Source of the DNA: Cheilinus undulatus | Taxonomy: Eukaryota; Chordata; Actinopteri; Labriformes; Labridae | Length of the DNA: 64,000 bases | Direction: 5' to 3' | Assembly (NCBI RefSeq): GCF_018320785.1 | Contig: NC_054872.1 | Location: 38,304,551-38,368,550, forward strand | Shown: positions 38,935-64,000 of the stretch, piece by piece | Numbering within the stretch: position 1 is the stretch's first letter | Layout: each line of letters begins with the position of its first letter | Made by a program: the position numbers and the translations under genes | Notes under the pieces: model-generated | Told to the model about the DNA's origin: nothing | What the model saw: only the letters and a program-made list of their open reading frames with translations | Database searches by the model: none

Positions 38935-39175
38935 AAACCACAGCTGCTACAGAGACAAACAACAAGGTACACTTACATTAACACCTACAGACACTTAGGC
39001 CTAGGGGGTTAGCCTAGGGAGTATGTTTGTAGTCTGTGGGAGAGGGTCTGGATAACTGAAGAGAGCATATAATTGTGTAGGGACAACATGCAAGCTCCAA
39101 AGTCCTGTCTAGCAGGATCTGAACCAGGAGCCTTCATGGTGTGAGGGGATAGCACCGTCGACTGTACCGTATTTT
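38935..39175 (+). repeat. Dispersed teleost repeat, copy B
   Basis: Same motif order as 6480-6755: gggttagcctagggagtatgt, gtctgtgggagag, gacaacatgcaagctcc, then gaaccaggagccttcatggtgtgaggggatagc. Decayed but in the same orientation. Confidence 0.55.
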
Positions 39176-39949
39176 AGATTGATTAGATTTGTATTTCAAT
39201 GCAGATAGAATTACTACTTCTAGTTAGAATTATTGATAGTTTACCATAGGACAGAAATGCCAGTGAAACTTTGTATTACAGTTAAGCCGGGGCATGGATA
39301 CAAATGTTACTGTTGATTTCACTGATAACAATAAGAATGTAAACTATGCAAATTTAAAGGAAAAAATGTCAAAGCAAAACTTTAACACACCAGAATCTAA
39401 AAAGCAGCTGGATCATAATAATACTGGTGATATGGCTGTTTCCATATGATGGATCTGGATAAGGAGCGGTATAGAAATAGTAACCGGCCCACTGAGTGCT
39501 TCTAAGTGAGTGAAAAATCTCCAGTTGAACTGGATTGAACTCATCTAGAGGTCTAGATTATGCCAGATGTGTATGATATGCTACAGTTTTATGGGTTTGG
39601 TAGTGGTCTTAAGGAGGACCCCTGCTGGCAGGGTAATGAATGACAGGCTTATAAATAGAAGCATATTTATACAAAGAAAGATTCAAAACGCTTTAGAGAA
39701 ACTAAAATAAAACACAAAGAGGATAGCCTATATGTTATGACTTCTGTTTGGTCTTTGTGTGAGGACTGAGAGCAGCTCAGAGAGCAGAACCAGTTTTTCT
39801 AGGTGTGTTTGAGGTACAGTTAAAGACCTGGTGTGACACACTGAATGATAGAATAATAACTTGTAATGACGTAACATGTCCTTTGTTTTTTTTAACGGAC
39901 ATTATAAACAGGCAGAAGTAAATCATTTAATCTGAATTAAGATATTTCC

Positions 39950-40312
39950 CTAAATCTGTGGTTTCCAACTTTTTGTCTTGGGGCCCTACCTTCCCACTTG
40001 TAAGAAAAGCTTGGCCGCCTAAAGACCCACCTGGCAAAAACACGTATTACACTGCTGTAAATAAAGTGTTTGAAACTTTTCATAAATTTTTGCACACTTT
40101 TACCCATTTTAGCCCCTTTTCTGCCCATTTCTGACACTTTGAACCCACTTTTGCTGCTTTAAAGACATTTTGGCACTATAAATCCATTTTGCATTTGTAT
40201 TTTACAATGGATCATGATTTTACAGACCTTCATGGGCCCCCAGTTTGACAGTAGGCCCCAGAAAGCTCCCCATGTGCCACCCCTAAGTTTGAGACACACT
40301 TAGACTAATCAT
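39950..40312. mobile_element. Possible hAT-like non-autonomous element
   Basis: It begins gtggtttccaactttttgtc and ends taagtttgagacacac, with ggggccc near both ends. This resembles fish elements whose ends carry a 'caaccttttt...gggcccc' pattern (recalled). The ends are partly complementary and the middle contains repeated 'cccatttt/cccactttt' units. Confidence 0.4.
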
Positions 40313-40704
40313 GCCTACGAGAGTTTTTAGTGAATGAATGAAGATGAATCAAGAGGTCCAGATACAGCATCATTTTTCATGTACAACTCTTAAAGTGTTT
40401 GCCTGAATATTTTTTAAAACTAAAAATTTAATTCAATTTTTTTGTTATCTTCTTGTTCTCCACAGACTCTGATAAGCAAACAAAAAACTATGGGGCCAGT
40501 TTTCTCTTCAAACTGGGTGTGCTTATCAGACAGTTATGTAACACTCTCGCTTTGAATATTATCTGCAGTTTATGGGAGCCAATTTCAGCCAAAGCTGGAC
40601 TTATGAAATAATTATCATGATTCTAACTCTAAAATGATTTTAAATACTGTATGTTAGTATTCTTTCTAAAATAATGAGAGTATTTGACTAAATAATGACC
40701 AGCA

Positions 40705-40890
40705 TCAGGACAGAGATGGCCAAGCAGTTAGGTCCTAGGACCATCGCTCCATAGAAGCTCCTATGGAAACTGGTCTTCTAAGCAGAAGTCTGAGTTCAAG
40801 TCGGACTTGCAATCCCCACTATCTCCACCCTGATTCTGAGGCTGTAGCCTGTTCTATCCTCTCACAAATAAAGGCAAAAGACCAAAAGAA
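40705..40890 (+). mobile_element. tRNA-derived SINE
   Basis: A box tggccaagcagttagg and B box gagttcaagtc are followed by a body and a caaataaaggcaaaa tail. This is the same family as 26905-27070. Confidence 0.7.
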
Positions 40891-41067
40891 AAAATCTAAT
40901 TATGATCATAATGAGGATAAGCATCTAAAGATACAGGATAGTTTGCAAGATAAATCTCTCAAATTGCTACTACACTGTTATTTTAGGACAAAGCCAGTAT
41001 TTGAGATACTAGCTAATTTCTATGTAATATTTATGAACAGTTGTCTTATAATGCCTTTTAGGACCTT

Positions 41068-41092
41068 GATTTTTTTTTTTTTTTTTTTTTTG
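41068..41092. repeat. Poly(T) tract
   Basis: Run of about 24 T residues; no neighbouring SINE body was recognised on the minus strand. Confidence 0.85.
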
Positions 41093-41209
41093 AGTATCGT
41101 GGAAACAGACTTTTATTATATGCAGGCATGCAGGTATAGTTAGTGCGTCAGCAGGGAGCCTTACATTTTCTCAAAATTATGACAAAAAAACAGTTTTTTT
41201 AGCAACACT

Positions 41210-41215
41210 TTTATT
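41210..41215 (-). terminator. fabp10a: fabp10a polyadenylation signal
   Basis: AATAAA on the minus strand about 31 bases after the stop codon, implying a very short 3' UTR. Confidence 0.65.
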
Positions 41216-41245
41216 AAATAGACATTGGTTTCTTCACTGCCAAGG

Positions 41246-42072
41246 TTACATCTTCTTGCTCTTCCTGATCATAGTTGTTGAGCCCATGGTTAGAGTCTGG
41301 AAAGCAATAATAGAAAAGGAAACATGCTTTTTAAATAAGGACAATAATCATTTAAGCATTTGCTCCATAACTTCAGAAACCTTTAAAACATCGAGTACAA
41401 TGTTGTGATACTCCACCTCAATCATCTCTCCTCCCTTGATCTCCTGGATGTGGCTGGTCTTGCCGGTGTTGCAGACCAGCTTTCCACCCTCCAAATTGAC
41501 AACACACTGAGGATAGAAGGACACATTGAGAAATTCACCAAGTCATGAGATATGGAGGCAAGAAAAACAACACTGATGTGCAAAACACTGCAGGCTTGTT
41601 TCATTTAGCTTCATTTTTCCAAGAAATGTTGATTAATGCATTGTCACAACCATGAATCAAAACTTCTTTGAAAAACAATCCAAATTTAAGATCATACAGC
41701 CTAAATTTGAGCAACATAATGAACAGTAGATCATGATTTCAGACCTTGATCTTCTTGCCGTCCATGGTGGTGATTTCAGCCTCCTTGCCGATAGTAAAGG
41801 AGTTGGTCACAGTCTTTCCTGGGGTCTTTGAGGTGACAACAAAGTCACTGCCGCTCTGCTTGATCTCAGTGATTGGCTTGATGTCTTTGGCCATCTTGAT
41901 GACCTCAGGAGGAAGTTCTGCAAGCGAAACACACGTTTCTATTTACTCCTGCACGGTATAAAGAACTACCTGTGTACTTTTTTCAACAATTGCTGTTTTT
42001 CTCACCCATTGCCTTGAGGAACTCCTCATAGTTCTCCTGAGCGTAGACCTGCCATGTGCCGTTGAAGTCCAT
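41246..42072 (-). CDS. fabp10a: fabp10a, liver basic-type fatty acid binding protein
   Basis: Four exons, 42006-42072, 41745-41917, 41417-41506 and 41246-41296, join with GT-AG introns into 126 residues, exactly the family length. This is the canonical FABP four-exon pattern. Exon 1 codes [19 protein letters not shown], the FABP signature. Exon 2 holds [20 protein letters not shown], exon 3 [20 protein letters not shown] and exon 4 [16 protein letters not shown] and stop. These match liver basic FABP (Fabp10) rather than FABP1. The product is a cytoplasmic beta-barrel carrier of bile acids and fatty acids in hepatocytes (family knowledge). It is convergent with pnrc2 and in tandem with myom3. 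A TATA box and AATAAA signal are also seen, so the gene appears intact. Paralogue 10a versus 10b was not tested. Confidence 0.95.
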
Positions 42073-42177
42073 GTTTCCTAGAAGATGTGGTTTCTCCCTC
42101 GCCGAGCCGGGTTGGAGGCTGTGACAGCTGTGTGAAGCTCAACACAATGTGGAGGATGACACAGTAACATGGCACTT

Positions 42178-42183
42178 CTTATA
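42178..42183 (-). promoter_or_regulatory. fabp10a: fabp10a TATA box
   Basis: TATAAG on the minus strand about 106 bases upstream of the ATG, implying a start site near 42150 and a short 5' UTR. A tissue-specific TATA promoter fits a strongly liver-expressed gene. Confidence 0.55.
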
Positions 42184-42199
42184 CAGGAAAGCAAGGAGG

Positions 42200-43500
42200 G
42201 GTTCCAGTGCTGTGTCTAATGAGTAACACGCCCCCCTCTGAGGTAATCGCTGCTGTTTGAACAACCTGGAGTTCACTTACTCTTCTTTGGCCAAACCTCA
42301 GCTTCCAACCCAAATAAAATAGGATGTTCATTTTAGTCACATGAACGCTTCAATGATGAGAAACATATGCAGATTATTTAGAGCCATAGAAATAGCAGTA
42401 GCAATGAATGAATAAATAGTTGTTTGCTGAGTTTAGGTTCACAGAGTTCTGTGTGGAGATGTAGACGGCAGTTTTCAGGATCAAAATCTGGGACTTATCT
42501 ATTCAGGCCTTTTTTTTTTTTTTTTTAAGAAATTTGTTTAACCTTTATCCTATTTGGAATCCTCAAATTGCGATAACAAAAACTCCGGCCAAACAGTAAC
42601 ATACAAAACTCTCACATGAAAGAAAGTTAAATACACATGATGTATTAATGAATAATGTATTAAAATAAACCAAACACAAAATCAGTATTTTTTCTGTGCA
42701 CTCACTGCTCAAATAATGCCTTATTCTGACTTTATAATCCTTCGTTTTTATAAAATAATCATGTTTGAGGTGGTTCAGTGGCTCATATGTGGACAAGGGA
42801 GTAAAGACTCTACTAACATTGAACAGTGTGTGGTTAGAGGTAATGTGTTAAATTTTTTAATCAGTAAAGGATTTTAGAACTTCTGCTTTTGAAAAGCACT
42901 CCAGAAAATGAGGAAATAGTGTGCTATTTTTCAAATTGTGACAAGATGTCCAACAAAAACAAACAAACAAAAAAGGCTCAGTTTGCTGAGCATGAATTCT
43001 AAACTGACCTTCCTGCACGTCTGCAACCTCTCTGCTGTGTGCCGTTGAACCTCCTGAGGTGAATTTACCTGACTGACAGGGGCCCGGGAGAAAGGTTAAC
43101 GACATCACGGACTGTTTAATTTACACTTGCACAATTCTGAAAAAGAAAGCTGTACCACATTATCATCACTGTAGGAAAAAAGTCTTTGTGAGTAGGACTA
43201 TTCCCAATTATTTAAGAAGGTTTTAACCAGATTGGGTAATCCTCTTTACAGGGACATAGTCCAGTTTACCTTCATTCTAGTTTATCAAAAAATAGATAAA
43301 CGTAAAACAAATATAGAAAAACTTGATAAAGACACAGGCTTTTTAAAATGACCAAATCCAGATTATCAGTGATTTTAAGGGAGCTTCACTCTAAATGCTG
43401 CAGGGGGAGCTAAAGAATCCTCATAGTTACTCAAAGGTACATACATTTTGTCTGCTATGGTGGGATTTGGTTAGCCCAGTCCTTTTATTTGTCATAGAAC
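42200..43500. other. Intergenic between fabp10a and myom3, upstream part
   Basis: AT-rich, with a poly(T) tract near 42512-42526. No gene or repeat recognised. Confidence 0.45.
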
Positions 43501-43514
43501 CAAAATGTCTACTA

Positions 43515-44830
43515 ATCTACAGCTGTGCTCAAAATAGTAGATTATAACTTTTATTTCCATACAAGCAAATGCATTGGGAACACTGCACATTGTATTCCAA
43601 ATCAAAACATTAAGAAAAAATGGTCAAATTTGTTATGACTTTATAGAAAGTTAAGAAAAGGGAGTATTATGCTGTTGAAGTTTGTAAGTGCTCAGAAGGA
43701 GACAAAAGTCAAAATGGTTTAAATTCTTTTTATTAAACTCAGGAAAAAACAAGCAAATGATAAATCAAATTCCCCCAGAAAGCTCTGCTGTCAAGTTTCT
43801 GACATGACTGGCCTTTGTGCACGCTTTCACCAAGACTTCATAACTTCAGATGGATAATCACCTCAAGGCCACAGCGGTAGTTAGCAAAACAAACAATGAA
43901 ATTAAATTTAACAGAGGCGATTGGAGCTTCGTTCCACTGTTGTCTGGTATGAAGAAATGAGGGTCAATACAAGAGACCAGCTGTTTTTGGCATAGCTATG
44001 TCTCACTTTTAAGGAAACATCTCAAAAAAGTACAGACAGGGTCATGTTTACAATTGTTTAGCATCCCCTCTTTTTTCAGTAACTGACTCTAAATGTCTTG
44101 GGAAGAGAGGAGACCAGTTACTAAAGTTTTGGGAGAGGAATATTGTAACGTAAGACACCAGGTGCTCAACAGCCCTGGGTTTTGTTTGCTGGATTTTTTT
44201 ATGATGCGCCAAATGTTTTCTGTTGGTGAAAGGTCAGGACAGCGGATGGGCTATTTCAGCACCAGGACTCCTCTACTGTGAAGCCATGCTGTTGTGATAG
44301 ATGCAGTATGTGGTTTAATAAAATTAATCTTACTGAAATATACAAGGCCTTCCCCGAAAGAGACGTTGTTTGGATTGGAGTATATGTTGCTCTAAAACCT
44401 TTACATATTTTTCAGCACTGATAGAGCCTTTCCAAATGAGTAAGCCTGTGTCAGAGACACTAATGCAACCCCACACAAAAAGAAATATTCCAAAAAGAAT
44501 TTAACTTTATTTTTAATTCGCTGACCACAGGACAGTTTTCCATTTTGCCTCAGTCTATTTTAAAATACCTTGGGTCTAGAGAAAACAGCTGTGTTTCTGG
44601 ATCATAATCTCATATGGTTTCTTCTTTGCATAACACAGCTTTAACTTGCATTTGTGGATGACACGGAAAACTGTGTTGGCAGATAGTGATTTCTGGAAGT
44701 GTTCCTGAGCCCATGCAGTGGTTTCCAGGACAGAATAATGCCTGTTTTTAATACAGTACCATCTGATGGCCAAAAGATTATGAGAATCCAATATTGACCT
44801 TGGGCCTTGTCTCTTGGGCATGAAGACTTC
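43515..44830 (-). mobile_element. Tc1-like transposon remnant
   Basis: A terminal-repeat-like start (gtgctcaaaatagtag) is at 43514. On the minus strand, 44576-44821 codes AWAQEHFQKSLSANTVFRVI, then CKLKLCYAKKKPY, the Tc1 DNA-binding/linker region. The rest of the transposase between about 43850 and 44550 is broken by stops. The plus strand of the neighbouring 44860-45275 belongs to a different element. Confidence 0.7.
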
Positions 44831-44859
44831 TGCAGATTCTCATAATCTTTTGATTATGT

Positions 44860-45275
44860 TATTTACAAAAGAGGGTGGGATATTCAAAATCTTTGCAAAT
44901 TTACATTGTGGAACATTTTTCTGAAATTGTTCCACAAGTATTAGACACAGTTTTTGCCGGCTGGTGAGTCACTGCCAATCTTTACTTCTAAGAGACCCTG
45001 CTTCTCTAAAATGCTCTTTTTACCCAGCCATGTTACTGGCCTGTTGCCAATTAACATATCTAGTTGAAAAATGCTCCTCAAGCTGTTTTTATAAGTACAA
45101 TTTACTCTTCCAGCCCTTTGCTGCCCTGTCCCAACTTTTTCTGAGATGTGTTGCTGCCATCAAATTCAAAACGAAAGGGTAAAATGTCTCATTTTCAACA
45201 TCTGATATGTTTTTATGTTCTATGATGAATAAGATTTGGGTTTTACTTAGTGCCCCAACTTTTTGGAGACTGTGG
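44860..45275 (+). mobile_element. DNA transposon 3' end of a second family
   Basis: It includes tgcccccctgtcccaactt-type sequence (here ctgccctgtcccaactttttctgag), then ttgctgccatcaaattcaaaa and, at the end, gtgccccaactttttgg. This matches the 3' region of an abundant fish DNA transposon ending in 'cccaacttttttggaa' (recalled). It adjoins the Tc1-like remnant at 43515-44830. Confidence 0.45.
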
Positions 45276-45622
45276 TTTTATACTGGCAAAGTCTTTTACC
45301 AGTCCCCCACTAAATTAATTAATTAAATTGACCCAAAGGATTTTGCAGTTCTACTTCTCCATTACAAGACAGGAGTACAAACATTTTCTCACAAATATAT
45401 CCAAGTTAATTCCTTTTATGTCCAGTTGGCTGACTTTAAGAATGAATTTTTTACCCTTTTTGACAATTGAATGTTTCCTCTTGCTGAAAACATCTTCAAA
45501 ATCATGACCTATCCACCAACATTACATCTCATTATCTAAATATCATCATTTATATGCAGTCCAGAAATCTAATTCTAAGCATTAAAACTTGCATAAATGT
45601 ATTTCTGATTCTTGGTGCAGGT

Positions 45623-64000
<18,378 letters not shown>

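Overview
The window is a piece of a bony-fish (percomorph-like teleost) nuclear chromosome. It has split vertebrate genes with GT-AG introns, AT-rich intergenic DNA full of microsatellites, several decayed Tc1/mariner transposons, tRNA-derived SINEs and LINE tails, and the fish liver-type gene fabp10a. I could not fix a species.

Layout from left to right: (1) akirin1 on the minus strand, from a CpG-rich first exon near 10.9 kb to the left edge, with its last one or two exons outside the window. (2) 11.1-16.8 kb, intergenic. (3) cnr2, the cannabinoid receptor 2 GPCR, on the minus strand. Its main exon is 16800-17887, and a short upstream coding exon at 18040-18109 supplies the true N-terminus. 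(4) 18.2-33.9 kb, a repeat-rich interval with several Tc1-like remnants, a LINE fragment and SINEs. It also holds a small chain of exon-like open segments on the minus strand (about 23.0-24.5 kb) that I cannot assign to a known gene. (5) pnrc2 on the plus strand, with a CRE/CCAAT promoter near 34.0 kb, non-coding 5' exons, one coding exon at 35336-35806 and a 3' UTR of about 2.3 kb. (6) fabp10a, four minus-strand exons between 41246 and 42072, all boundaries resolved. (7) myom3, the sarcomeric M-band gene, on the minus strand from the right edge to its stop codon at 45623. Thirteen exons encode the last 424 residues, which I read as the last four Ig domains and their helical linkers. The rest of the gene lies to the right.

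The genes do not form a functional unit. They are ordinary neighbours: a nuclear transcription cofactor, a membrane receptor, an mRNA-decay/nuclear-receptor coactivator, a liver lipid carrier and a muscle structural protein. CNR2, PNRC2 and MYOM3 are also close together in human 1p36, which supports the assignments; akirin1 beside cnr2 is not the human arrangement. I see no operon-like, CRISPR, phage or other exotic system. The most useful second looks are the unassigned exon chain, the cnr2 N-terminal exon, very short myom3 exons, and several nested or chimeric mobile elements.
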